From contig QIAK01000330.1 of assembly GCA_003225515.1 (NCBI GenBank), forward strand, positions 1-11,324: a stretch of DNA of 11,324 nucleotides, given 5' to 3'. The stretch is from Acidobacteriota bacterium (GTDB lineage: Bacteria > Acidobacteriota > Terriglobia > Terriglobales > Acidobacteriaceae). Under the pieces are notes generated by a model that saw only the letters and a program-made list of their open reading frames with translations, had not been told where the DNA came from and ran no database searches. Positions 1 to 6,957 of this stretch are shown here, one piece after another. The translations under genes were made by a program, and so were the position numbers. Position 1 is the first letter of the stretch. Each line of letters starts with the position of its first letter.

Positions 1-866
1 GGATCGATGCCCTCTCGTGGATGAATGAGGCCACTAAGACCGAAGCCAAGGCCAAACTTTCAACCCTGTATGTGGGGGTTGGATATCCGGAGACTTGGCA
101 TGATTACTCGAACTTTGAAGTGAAGGCAGATGATATTTTCGGCAACCTCTGGCGGGGCAATCTGGCTGAGTATCAGCGCGAGGTCGCGCGACTTGGCAAG
201 GTGGTCGACAAGAAGGAATGGTCAATGACTCCGCAAACCGTGAACGCGGTGAATCTCCCGCTGCAAAACGCGCTTAACTTCCCTGCTGCGATCTTGCAGC
301 CGCCATTCTTCGATCCTATGGCTCCTGCGGCAGCTAACTATGGCGCCATCGGCACAGTCATTGGGCATGAAATCAGCCATACCTTCGACACCGAGGGCAG
401 CGCGTTCGATTCCAAGGGGAGAGTACGCAACTGGTGGACACCCGAGGACCTTAAGCATTTTGAGGCTGCCACGGCACAACTCGCCGCCCAATATGACACG
501 TATGACACGTACAAGCCATTCCCGGACCTGTCACTCAACGGCAAGCAGACGCTGGGCGAGAATATTGCCGACGTGGCCGGCATCTCCGCGGCCTATGACG
601 GCTATCACGAATCACTCGCAGGCAAGGCCGCGCCGATGCAGGATAATTTCTCCGGCGACCAGCAGTTTTTCATCGCCTTCGCGCAGAACTGGGGCTCGAA
701 AACCCGCGAAGCCGCCCTGCGCCAGCAGGTCATGACCGATCCTCATGCACCCGGAGAGTATCGTGCCGACACCGTACGCAATATCGATGCGTGGTACGCA
801 GCCTTCAATGTGCAGCCGGGAGAAAAACTATACCTCGCCCCGGGGGAACGGGTGCGCATCTGGTGA
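1..866 (+). CDS. M13 (neprilysin/PepO-like) zinc metallopeptidase, 3' part
   Basis: The gene is cut by the window edge: the frame is open from base 3 and reads I-D-A-L-S-W before the first Met at 21, so that Met is internal. About 287 of the usual ~650-700 residues are present, covering most of the catalytic domain. Numbering from the Met at 21, the zinc motif HEISH is at residues 116-120 (bases 366-380), and the third ligand is the Glu of GENIAD (codon 558-560). FPAAILQPPFF upstream and a C-terminal Trp (VRIW) are also M13 traits. The substrate-binding segment, usually N-A-Y-Y/F, reads N-A-V-N (residues 75-78), which may alter specificity. Family members are zinc oligopeptidases, exported or envelope-bound in bacteria; the signal peptide would lie outside the window. 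It ends 202 bases before the iron operon and is probably an independent unit. Confidence 0.95.
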   Translation, partial: IDALSWMNEATKTEAKAKLSTLYVGVGYPETWHDYSNFEVKADDIFGNLWRGNLAEYQREVARLGKVVDKKEWSMTPQTVNAVNLPLQNALNFPAAILQPPFFDPMAPAAANYGAIGTVIGHEISHTFDTEGSAFDSKGRVRNWWTPEDLKHFEAATAQLAAQYDTYDTYKPFPDLSLNGKQTLGENIADVAGISAAYDGYHESLAGKAAPMQDNFSGDQQFFIAFAQNWGSKTREAALRQQVMTDPHAPGEYRADTVRNIDAWYAAFNVQPGEKLYLAPGERVRIW

Positions 867-954
867 TGCGTCCCTGATTATGGTGGAGCTCACCCTCAGG
901 GGTCGCGGGACTGTGTTCCCTGCAACCACATGCATTTCAAGGGCTAAAATGCGC

Positions 955-974
955 CGTGTGATCCTTATCACGCG
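955..974. promoter_or_regulatory. CRP/FNR-like dyad (or hairpin after the peptidase gene)
   Basis: The sequence TGTGATCCTTATCACG at 957-972 fits the TGTGA-N6-TCACA pattern bound by CRP/FNR-family regulators in 9 of 10 half-site positions. It sits inside an 8-bp stem (955-962 with 967-974, one G-T pair, CCTT loop). Its centre (964.5) is about 64 bases upstream of the start point predicted for the iron operon, near class I activator positions. There is no T-run after the stem, so it is a poor intrinsic terminator for the peptidase gene, though that role is not excluded. The regulator is inferred; none is encoded in the window. Confidence 0.4.
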
Positions 975-992
975 CCGTTGTGACTCTGCGCA

Positions 993-1022
993 TTGACTGG
1001 CCCGGCGCGGCGGGACTATCCT
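993..1022 (+). promoter_or_regulatory. Predicted sigma70-type promoter of the iron operon
   Basis: TTGACT (993-998, 5/6 to the -35 consensus) and TATCCT (1017-1022, 4/6 to the -10 consensus) are separated by 18 bases. The predicted start point, near 1029, falls at the edge of the Fur box, the usual layout for repression. It lies 47-76 bases upstream of the FTR1 start codon. Confidence 0.45.
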
Positions 1023-1029
1023 TGATATT

Positions 1030-1049
1030 GAAATTGAAATTCATTTTCA
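1030..1049. promoter_or_regulatory. Fur box upstream of the FTR1 permease
   Basis: GAAATTGAAATTCATTTTC (1030-1048) matches the classical 19-bp Fur consensus GATAATGATAATCATTATC at 14 of 19 positions. In the 7-1-7 view, TGAAATT-C-ATTTTCA (1035-1049) is an imperfect inverted repeat. It also reads as hexamers GATATT, GAAATT, GAAATT, then C and ATTTTC (1024-1048). It is an AT-rich island in GC-rich DNA, just downstream of the predicted -10 and 20 bases before the FTR1 ATG. Iron-loaded Fur bound here would be expected to block transcription of the operon. Confidence 0.75.
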
Positions 1050-1068
1050 AAATCAAAGGTTACCGTTA

Positions 1069-2292
1069 ATGCTACAAGCTTTTATTATCACTCTCCGCGA
1101 GGGGGTCGAAGCCGCCCTGATTGTAGGCATCACTCTGGCCTATCTGACCAAGATCGGCCGTCAGGAATTGCGCAAAACTGTGTATGCGGCGCTCGCGGCC
1201 GCTTTCCTGGGCAGCATTGGCGTCGCCATCGTTATCTCCCGCACGCACCTGAACGAAGACGTGTTCGAAGGCTGGATCATGCTGGTCGCCGCCTTTTTCG
1301 TCATCACAATGGTCATCTTCATGATGAAGACCGGGCGCAAGCTGAAAGGCGAACTCGAGGGCAAGGTCGGTCTGCTCGCGGGCAATGACGCATGGTTCGG
1401 GCTGTTCGCTTTCATTTTCCTGATGGTCTTGCGCGAAGGTGCCGAGACCGTTCTGATTCTCTCCGCCGTCTCGCTGAACTCGACAGAACTGATGAGTTTT
1501 CTGGGCACGCTGCTGGGCGTGGTGGCCTCCATTGCTTTTGGCGTGATGTTCGTCAAGGGCAGCGTGCGCATCAATCTGCAGAAGTTCTTCCGCATCACAA
1601 CTGCGATCATGTTCCTGGTGGCGGCGCAGTTGATCATCTCCGGGCTGCATGAACTTTCGGAGAGCGGCGTGATTGCGTCCTCGAAGCGCGAGATGGCGAT
1701 CATCGGGCCGATTGTCAGTAACGACTGGTTCTTCTTTGTGACGATTTTTGCGCTGGCGGCCCTGATGATCCTGTTCGAAGCCGCCTCGCCCGCCGAGCGA
1801 CGTAAAGCAGCCTGGAGCGCCCGCCGCGAGCGCATGTGGATGATTTCCGTCCTCACCTTCTCGTTTGTCTTCATTGCTCTTATTACCGCCGAATTCGTTT
1901 ATGCAAAGACGGTCAGCGGACTTTCGCCGGCAACTGCGGTCACGTTTGCCAATGGACGGGTGAGTATTCCGCTGGCCCAGGTTGCCGATGGTGACCTGCA
2001 CCGCTATCAGGCGCAGGAGAACGGCACGGCGATCCGCTTCTGGCTTTATCAGAAGCCTGACGGCAAGGTTGCGACAGTGTTTGACGCTTGTGAGATCTGC
2101 GGATCGGTCGGGTTTTATAAGAGCGCCAACGGCGTGGTCTGCAAGAACTGCTCAGCGCCAATCAATCCGCAGTCGGTCGGGATGGCAGGGGGTTGCAATC
2201 CGGTGCCGCTGAAAGCGATACAGACCGCAGATGCGGTGATCATAGAGGAGGCGGACGTTGCGGCCGGCACTCGCATGTTCGCACAACAGTAA
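1069..2292 (+). CDS. FTR1-family iron permease fused to FtrD-like (DUF2318) Cys-rich domain
   Basis: This 407-residue inner-membrane protein is the probable iron channel of the operon. Residues 1-280 are a multi-spanning FTR1 domain with its two signature repeats, REGVE (10-14) and REGAE (122-126), whose acidic residues bind iron in yeast Ftr1 and EfeU. Residues ~285-400 are an FtrD-like domain with CEIC (C341, C344), CKNC (C358, C361) and C376, suited to holding a metal or Fe-S cofactor on the outer face. In Campylobacter these two parts are separate proteins (Cj1658 and Cj1660), so this is a fusion without the P19 gene between them. The ATG at 1069 has AAAGGT at 1055-1060 as ribosome binding site and follows the Fur box. 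It is the first gene of the operon, 3 bases before the next. Confidence 0.93.
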   Translation: MLQAFIITLREGVEAALIVGITLAYLTKIGRQELRKTVYAALAAAFLGSIGVAIVISRTHLNEDVFEGWIMLVAAFFVITMVIFMMKTGRKLKGELEGKVGLLAGNDAWFGLFAFIFLMVLREGAETVLILSAVSLNSTELMSFLGTLLGVVASIAFGVMFVKGSVRINLQKFFRITTAIMFLVAAQLIISGLHELSESGVIASSKREMAIIGPIVSNDWFFFVTIFALAALMILFEAASPAERRKAAWSARRERMWMISVLTFSFVFIALITAEFVYAKTVSGLSPATAVTFANGRVSIPLAQVADGDLHRYQAQENGTAIRFWLYQKPDGKVATVFDACEICGSVGFYKSANGVVCKNCSAPINPQSVGMAGGCNPVPLKAIQTADAVIIEEADVAAGTRMFAQQ

Positions 2293-2295
2293 GCC

Positions 2296-3576
2296 ATGTT
2301 CGTTCGCCTGGTTTACGAATCTTTCCGACGCCAGAAGCGGCGCAAGTTGCTGGCGGGCGCGGCCATTACTCTGGGCGTGACCGTAGCCACGGCCATGATT
2401 GCTGTGGCGACCGACATTGGAGACAAAATTAACCGCGAGTTGCGGACCATCGGCGCCAATCTGGTTGTCACTCCCCAGGAAGACTCGCTCGATGTCGAAA
2501 TTGGCGGGGTAAATCTTAAGCCTCCTACCGACGGTGCATTCCTCAGCGAAGCCGACTTACCCAAAATCAAAGGAATTTTCTGGCACAACAACATTACCGG
2601 CTTCGCCCCCATGCTTCCGGTCCAGGCAGCGCTTGAGCAGGATGGGAAGCCGGAGGATGGAAGGCCGAAGGACGTCACCTTGCTCGGGACATATTTCGCG
2701 AAGCAGGTTTCCTTCGGCAAAGAGGAATTCACCACCGGCGTGCGATCGACGCATCCCTGGTGGAAGGTTTCCGGAGCGTGGCCGGATGACTCCTCGCAAA
2801 ATGTTTTGATTGGGGAGCGGCTCGCCGGCAAATTAGGAAAGAGATCGGGGGATGAAATCGTGCTGGCCAGCAGGCATTTGCACGTGAGCGGGATTCTATC
2901 AACCGGCGGCGCCGAAGATGATGAAATCGTGGCGCCCCTTGCACTGGCACAGGACATTCTGGGAAGGCCCGGAGCGGTCCGGCGCGTTTACGTCAGCGCT
3001 CTGACCAAGCCGGAAGACGCGTTTGCGCGTCGCGATCCCAAGAGCTTGTCGGGAGCGATCTACGATCGGTGGTACTGCACGCCTTATCCGCAGGCGATTG
3101 CCTTTCAACTGGCCGAGGCCATACCGCACTCCCGTGCCGAGCAGATTCGGCAGGTTTCACAAAACGAAGGTGCGGTGCTCACTCGCATCGAAGGCCTGAT
3201 CTTTCTGATTACGCTGGCGGCGCTATTTGCATCGGCTCTCGCGGTTTCCGCAGCGATGGCAACCACCATTTTTGAACGCCGCGCCGAGGTTGGCTTGATG
3301 AAGGCTTTGGGCGCCGGAAAGCTGGTGGTCGCTTCAATCTTCTTTGCCGAAGCCACGCTGCTAGCTCTGCTCGGCGGATTGGCGGGGTTTGTCGTGGGAG
3401 GCGAACTTGCGCGCCAGATTGGCCACTCGATTTTCAATTCGGAAATTTCGATTCCGCCAGTGTTGTTACCCGTGATCCTGGCGATCGCGGTGATGGTCAC
3501 GTTTGCGGGGAGCGCGGCGGCAATTCGCAGAGCTGTCGGTCTCGATCCCGTATTCGCGCTGCGAGGCGAATTATGA
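2296..3576 (+). CDS. FtsX/MacB-like ABC permease 1 of the FTR1-type iron system
   Basis: This 426-residue permease has the MacB/FtsX layout: one N-terminal membrane segment (~18-38), a periplasmic domain (~40-295), then three segments (~300-322, 345-368, 388-410). The cytoplasmic stretch FERRAEVGLMKALGA (326-340) is the typical FtsX coupling region, and the protein ends in ALRGEL. The periplasmic part contains ELRTIGANLVV (48-58), PWWKVSGAWP (154-163), TGGAEDDEIVAPL (203-215) and WYCTPY (259-264), motifs I associate with the Cj1661/Cj1662-type permeases of P19 iron loci. It begins 3 bases after the FTR1 stop without a clear Shine-Dalgarno, so translation is probably coupled, and its stop overlaps the next start as ATGA. 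Its exact role in iron transport is not established even in characterised relatives. Confidence 0.88.
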   Translation: MFVRLVYESFRRQKRRKLLAGAAITLGVTVATAMIAVATDIGDKINRELRTIGANLVVTPQEDSLDVEIGGVNLKPPTDGAFLSEADLPKIKGIFWHNNITGFAPMLPVQAALEQDGKPEDGRPKDVTLLGTYFAKQVSFGKEEFTTGVRSTHPWWKVSGAWPDDSSQNVLIGERLAGKLGKRSGDEIVLASRHLHVSGILSTGGAEDDEIVAPLALAQDILGRPGAVRRVYVSALTKPEDAFARRDPKSLSGAIYDRWYCTPYPQAIAFQLAEAIPHSRAEQIRQVSQNEGAVLTRIEGLIFLITLAALFASALAVSAAMATTIFERRAEVGLMKALGAGKLVVASIFFAEATLLALLGGLAGFVVGGELARQIGHSIFNSEISIPPVLLPVILAIAVMVTFAGSAAAIRRAVGLDPVFALRGEL

Positions 3577-4766
3577 GTGCGCCGAATTCAAATCCCGCGA
3601 GCAACCTGGCTGCGAGCCGGGCGCATGCGCCGCATACGTCAATGTTCCTGCGCATGCTGGTTCGGGCGGCGGTACTGCGGCGAGGCCGTGCCGTCTCGGC
3701 GCTGTTCGCCATGGCCGTCGCTGCGGCGGTGTCGACCGCCATGCTGAATCTTTACGTCGATGTGCAGGCCAAATTGCGGCGCGAGTTCCGCAATTACGGC
3801 GCGAATATCATCCTGGTAGGCAGAGATAGCGCTTCCCTGCCCTCGGATTCGCTTGCCCATGTGGATTCCGTTCTTGCAGGACGCGGAGTTGCGGCGCCGT
3901 TCGGATTGCTCGTGGCCCGCACCACTGACGGGCAGCCGATTGTCGTCGCGGGCACCGATTTTGATCGCGTTCGGCAACTGAACCGTTGGTGGTCGGTAAG
4001 CGCGTGGCCCCCGGAAATCTCCGCTTCGCGCGCACAAAATCCGCGGGAAATGGAGCACCCCGCCTTGATTGGCGTGCGCGCATTGCCGGCTGTGTCCCGC
4101 AAGAGTCAACCGTTCGATCTTAGCTTTCAGGGACGCACGTTACATGTCACTCCGGCCGGGACCGTGCAGACAGGTGCGGCCGAAGACAGCCGCATTTACA
4201 TCTCGCTAGCTGATTTCACAGCGTGGACAGGGGTTCAGCCCTCTACGATTGAAGTTGCGGCTTCCGGCTCTCCCGAAGAAATTGCGGGCATCATGAACCA
4301 ATTGACACAAACGATTACCGCTGCCGATGTTCGGCCCGTCCGGCAGATCATGGAAGGCGAAGCCCGCGTGCTGGGCAAGACGCGCTCAACACTTCTGGCC
4401 GCCGCGACGTTGATTATTTTGACCGCGGCCTTGTGCGTGCTTTCTACTTTGATGGGATGGGTCTTCGACCGGCGGCGCGATTTCGCCATCATGAAAGCTC
4501 TGGGCGCGTCCGGAAGACTGCTGAATGGCTTTTTCGCTGCAGAAGCTGCGGTTCTGGGAGCGACCGGCGCTGTGATCGGATTTCTGGTGGGTATCGGCAT
4601 CGCGGCCTGGATCGGGCGGGTTAACTTTCACGCTGCCGTGGTGCCGCGTTTCAGCGTGCTCCCGATCGTGCTGGCTGGTAGCATGGCTGTGACTTTGCTG
4701 TCGGCGATCCTCCCGATCTCGCTGCTGCGGCGCGTGCAGCCGGCGGTGATTCTGAGGGGAGAGTGA
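3573..4766 (+). CDS. FtsX/MacB-like ABC permease 2 of the FTR1-type iron system
   Basis: This 397-residue partner permease has the same layout: a first membrane segment at ~40-60 after a 23-residue polar N-terminus, a periplasmic domain, and three C-terminal segments (~272-295, 311-342, 358-382). RRRDFAIMKALGASGRLL is the coupling region, and the protein ends in VILRGE. It shares FRNYGANIILV, RWWSVSAWP and TGAAEDSRIYISL with permease 1, so the two are diverged paralogues that probably form a heterodimer. The ATG at 3573 overlaps the upstream stop (ATGA). A second Met at 3642 (residue 24, MFLRMLVRAAV) matches the usual family start better, so the first 23 residues may be untranslated or non-conserved. 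The ATPase gene follows after one base. Confidence 0.88.
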   Translation: MSAPNSNPASNLAASRAHAPHTSMFLRMLVRAAVLRRGRAVSALFAMAVAAAVSTAMLNLYVDVQAKLRREFRNYGANIILVGRDSASLPSDSLAHVDSVLAGRGVAAPFGLLVARTTDGQPIVVAGTDFDRVRQLNRWWSVSAWPPEISASRAQNPREMEHPALIGVRALPAVSRKSQPFDLSFQGRTLHVTPAGTVQTGAAEDSRIYISLADFTAWTGVQPSTIEVAASGSPEEIAGIMNQLTQTITAADVRPVRQIMEGEARVLGKTRSTLLAAATLIILTAALCVLSTLMGWVFDRRRDFAIMKALGASGRLLNGFFAAEAAVLGATGAVIGFLVGIGIAAWIGRVNFHAAVVPRFSVLPIVLAGSMAVTLLSAILPISLLRRVQPAVILRGE

Positions 4767-4767
4767 A

Positions 4768-5562
4768 ATGATTCAGATCAAAGACGTCACCAAACTCTAC
4801 CCCGCCAAGGAATCGGGGAATGGTACGGGCAAGGATGCCAGCTCGATTCATGCGCTCGACCATATTTCGCTGCATGTCGCGCAGGGAGAATGGCTCTCAA
4901 TCATGGGACCATCGGGCTCGGGGAAATCGACGCTGGTAAATTTGATTGGCTGCCTCGATCGGCCTTCCTCGGGCGAGATCTGGCTCGATGGGCAGAATGT
5001 CGCAGGCATTTCGTCCGCGGACCTGAACCGTGTGCGCGCTGAAAAAATTGGATTCATCTTCCAGCAATTCCACCTGATCCCCTTTCTCACTGCCGTGGAG
5101 AACGTCATGCTGGCGCAATACTTTCATAGCATGACCGACGAGAAAGAAGCGGTCGAGGCGCTCGCGCGCGTCGGCCTGGGCGATCGCGCTCATCATCTGC
5201 CATCGCAAATGTCCGGAGGAGAGCAGCAGCGCGTATGCATTGCCCGCGCGCTGATCAATGATCCCCGTATCATTTTGGCGGACGAGCCTACCGGAAATCT
5301 TGATGCCCAGAATGAAGAAATCGTATTGCGCCTGCTGCGCGAGTTTCACCAGCAGGGGCGCACCATCGTGATGGTGACGCACGACCCCGTGGTGGCCCGC
5401 CTCGCCGATCGCCGCATTGAACTGCATCATGGCAAGGTAGCGTCGCAGGAAATATTCTCGCTTGCCGACGAGGGAACTCTGGGTGCTAGCCGAGCACGGA
5501 GAGATCGCGGAAGTCGAGCGCATGGAAGTGCACGGCGCGTTGCCCGTCAGCCTGGCGATTGA
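4768..5562 (+). CDS. ABC transporter ATPase, LolD/MacB type, with anomalous C-terminal tail
   Basis: This is the cytoplasmic ATP-hydrolysing subunit for the two FtsX-like permeases. All motifs are intact: Walker A GPSGSGKST (47-55), Q-loop Gln100, signature SGGEQQ (149-154), Walker B IILADE (168-173) with TGNLD, and H-loop His205. The start has a strong ribosome binding site, GAGGGGA at 4754-4760, seven bases before the ATG. The family usually ends soon after the H-loop, here around HHGKV (220-224). This frame runs on to 264 residues through an Arg/Gly/Ser-rich tail (from ~236) that reads as a shadow of the next gene's frame. The last ~100 bases overlap the DtxR-like frame, and deleting one G at 5472-5474 would fuse the two. 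The true C-terminus is therefore uncertain. Confidence 0.92.
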   Translation: MIQIKDVTKLYPAKESGNGTGKDASSIHALDHISLHVAQGEWLSIMGPSGSGKSTLVNLIGCLDRPSSGEIWLDGQNVAGISSADLNRVRAEKIGFIFQQFHLIPFLTAVENVMLAQYFHSMTDEKEAVEALARVGLGDRAHHLPSQMSGGEQQRVCIARALINDPRIILADEPTGNLDAQNEEIVLRLLREFHQQGRTIVMVTHDPVVARLADRRIELHHGKVASQEIFSLADEGTLGASRARRDRGSRAHGSARRVARQPGD

Positions 5563-6010
5563 AAAAATGATCGACATGGGACTGGTGGTGTCGGCTCCCC
5601 ACCCCGCCGAACCGCATGATCACAAACCATTCGTGAATCCGTGCCACGAGGCGCTGAAGCCTATGGCCACGTCTGTCGGGGACGGCACCCTCATTGTCGA
5701 ACTCACACCCCGAGGGCGCGAGCGTGCCGGAAGCATTATCCGGCGGCATCGCCTGGCCGAGCGCCTCTTCACTGACAGTCTGGCTATGGACAGCGAAAGC
5801 GAGATCGAACAGCAGGCGTGCAAGTTCGAGCACATCCTCTCGCCCGAAGCCACCGATAAGATCTGCACATTCCTAGCGCATCCACGCACCTGCCCCCATG
5901 GCGCGCCGATTCCGCCGGGACCCTGCTGCGTGGGCCAGACGATTTCAAAGGTGAGAGAAACTGTAAGCCCAGGTCGCCAAATCACTCGCGACGAAATGCA
6001 TGAAAGATGA
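5462..6010 (+). CDS. DtxR-family iron-dependent regulator-like protein
   Basis: Residues ~80-156 match the metal-binding and dimerization domain of DtxR/IdeR/MntR proteins: LTPRGRERAGSIIRRHRLAERL, then ACKFEHILS and HPRTCPHGAPIPPGPCC. His96 and Glu100 (HRLAE) and Cys120, Glu123 and His124 (CKFEH) correspond to DtxR His79, Glu83, Cys102, Glu105 and His106. Cys rather than Glu at the third position points to an iron-type sensor. The usual His at DtxR 98 is Glu here. The N-terminal DNA-binding part is poor, with only ELWVLAEHGEIAEVER and LAIEKMIDMGLVV resembling a winged helix. A His/Pro/Cys-rich stretch (44-65) replaces the wing, and there is no C-terminal SH3/FeoA-like domain. The TTG at 5462 has AGGA 11 bases upstream; the ATG at 5522 is a shorter alternative. 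The protein may be the C-terminal half of an ATPase fusion. It ends in an ATGA overlap with murI. Confidence 0.8.
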   Translation: MPTRELWVLAEHGEIAEVERMEVHGALPVSLAIEKMIDMGLVVSAPHPAEPHDHKPFVNPCHEALKPMATSVGDGTLIVELTPRGRERAGSIIRRHRLAERLFTDSLAMDSESEIEQQACKFEHILSPEATDKICTFLAHPRTCPHGAPIPPGPCCVGQTISKVRETVSPGRQITRDEMHER

Positions 6011-6876
6011 AAGACGCGATGAGGGCTGAACCTACCGCTTCAGACGGTTCCCCGAAGGCGCCTCGCCGTCCCACCATCGGAGTCTTCGATTCCGGCTTCG
6101 GTGGCCTCACCGTTCTTAAAGCTTTACTTGAACTTGTGCCCGACGCCGATTACGTCTATTTCGGCGATACGGCGCGCCTCCCTTACGGCTCCAAATCGGT
6201 TGAAACCGTTGGCCGCTACGCAGTGGAAGCTGCGCACTATCTCGAATCTCATGGGGCCCAGATGCTGGTGATCGCATGCAACACCGCAACGGCACTGGCG
6301 CTCGATCGCATTACTTCCGCAGCGCATGTTCCAGTCGTGGGAGTGATCGAGCCGGGCGCGGAAGCTGCAGCGCTGAGCACCAAGAACCAGAAGATTGTTG
6401 TGATCGGCACCGACGCCACGGTCAGCAGTCACGCCTACCGCACGGCACTCGAGGCTCGCGGCCTGAGCGCTCGGGAGAAGGCTTGCCCATTGCTCGTTCC
6501 TCTGGTCGAAGAAGGATGGGTGGAGCACGCCGTCACCGAGCAGGTCGCGCACATTTATCTGACAGAGGCTTTTGCTGATGGATTTCGCAACGCCGATACC
6601 ATGGTCCTGGGCTGCACTCACTATCCTCTGCTGAAGTCCCTTTTGCGGCGAGTGACGCCCGATCATGTGAACATTGTGGATTCGGCTGAAACCACGGCTC
6701 GGGCGGTGGCTTCCCACCTTGGTCAGTTGGTGCCTGCGGCGGGACAAGAAGAACGGCGGGCGCTTCCGCGTATGAAATTCTTTGCCACAGATTCGGTGGA
6801 GAAATTTCGCCGGCTGGGAGAGCGATTTCTGGGACATCCAATCGTGGACGTGCAGCACGTCGACTTGAAAGAATAG
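6007..6876 (+). CDS. murI: Glutamate racemase
   Basis: Glutamate racemase converts L-glutamate to D-glutamate for peptidoglycan in the cytoplasm. The 289-residue protein has FDSGFGGLTV (27-36) with catalytic Asp28, YFGDTARLPYGSKS (51-64), the first catalytic Cys91 in ACNTATALALD, and the second Cys203 in LGCTHYPLL with the adjacent His205. The family normally begins close to IGVFDSG, so the first ~21 residues are a polar extension; the Met at 6019 is an alternative start. The ATG overlaps the stop of the DtxR-like gene as ATGA, implying translational coupling to the iron operon, unusual company for a cell-wall housekeeping gene. Confidence 0.97.
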   Translation: MKDAMRAEPTASDGSPKAPRRPTIGVFDSGFGGLTVLKALLELVPDADYVYFGDTARLPYGSKSVETVGRYAVEAAHYLESHGAQMLVIACNTATALALDRITSAAHVPVVGVIEPGAEAAALSTKNQKIVVIGTDATVSSHAYRTALEARGLSAREKACPLLVPLVEEGWVEHAVTEQVAHIYLTEAFADGFRNADTMVLGCTHYPLLKSLLRRVTPDHVNIVDSAETTARAVASHLGQLVPAAGQEERRALPRMKFFATDSVEKFRRLGERFLGHPIVDVQHVDLKE

Positions 6877-6894
6877 TTTGCGCGCAAGAATCGG

Positions 6895-6911
6895 ATGGCG
6901 ACGCTCGCCGT
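6895..6911 (+). terminator. Weak hairpin after murI, possible terminator
   Basis: GGCGA (6897-6901) and TCGCC (6905-6909) form a perfect stem over a CGC loop, extended by a T-G and an A-T pair to 6895 and 6911. It lies 19 bases after the murI stop. The DNA after it is only moderately AT-rich and has no true T-run, so termination is tentative. A 10-bp palindrome, TTGCGCGCAA (6878-6887), lies just before it. Confidence 0.3.
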
Positions 6912-6957
6912 GCGAAATTATTCTGTCTTCGCCCTCCGGAGCTAATCTAGAGACGAG

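Noticed and set aside
745..996. Plus-strand frame overlapping the end of the peptidase gene
   Set aside because: Out-of-frame with the M13 gene for its first half, no domain, and it runs through the regulatory region before the iron operon.
1072..2001. Minus-strand open frame of 309 codons
   Set aside because: Antisense shadow of the FTR1 gene, rich in His/Asp/Gln as expected from reversed membrane-protein codons, without any known motif.
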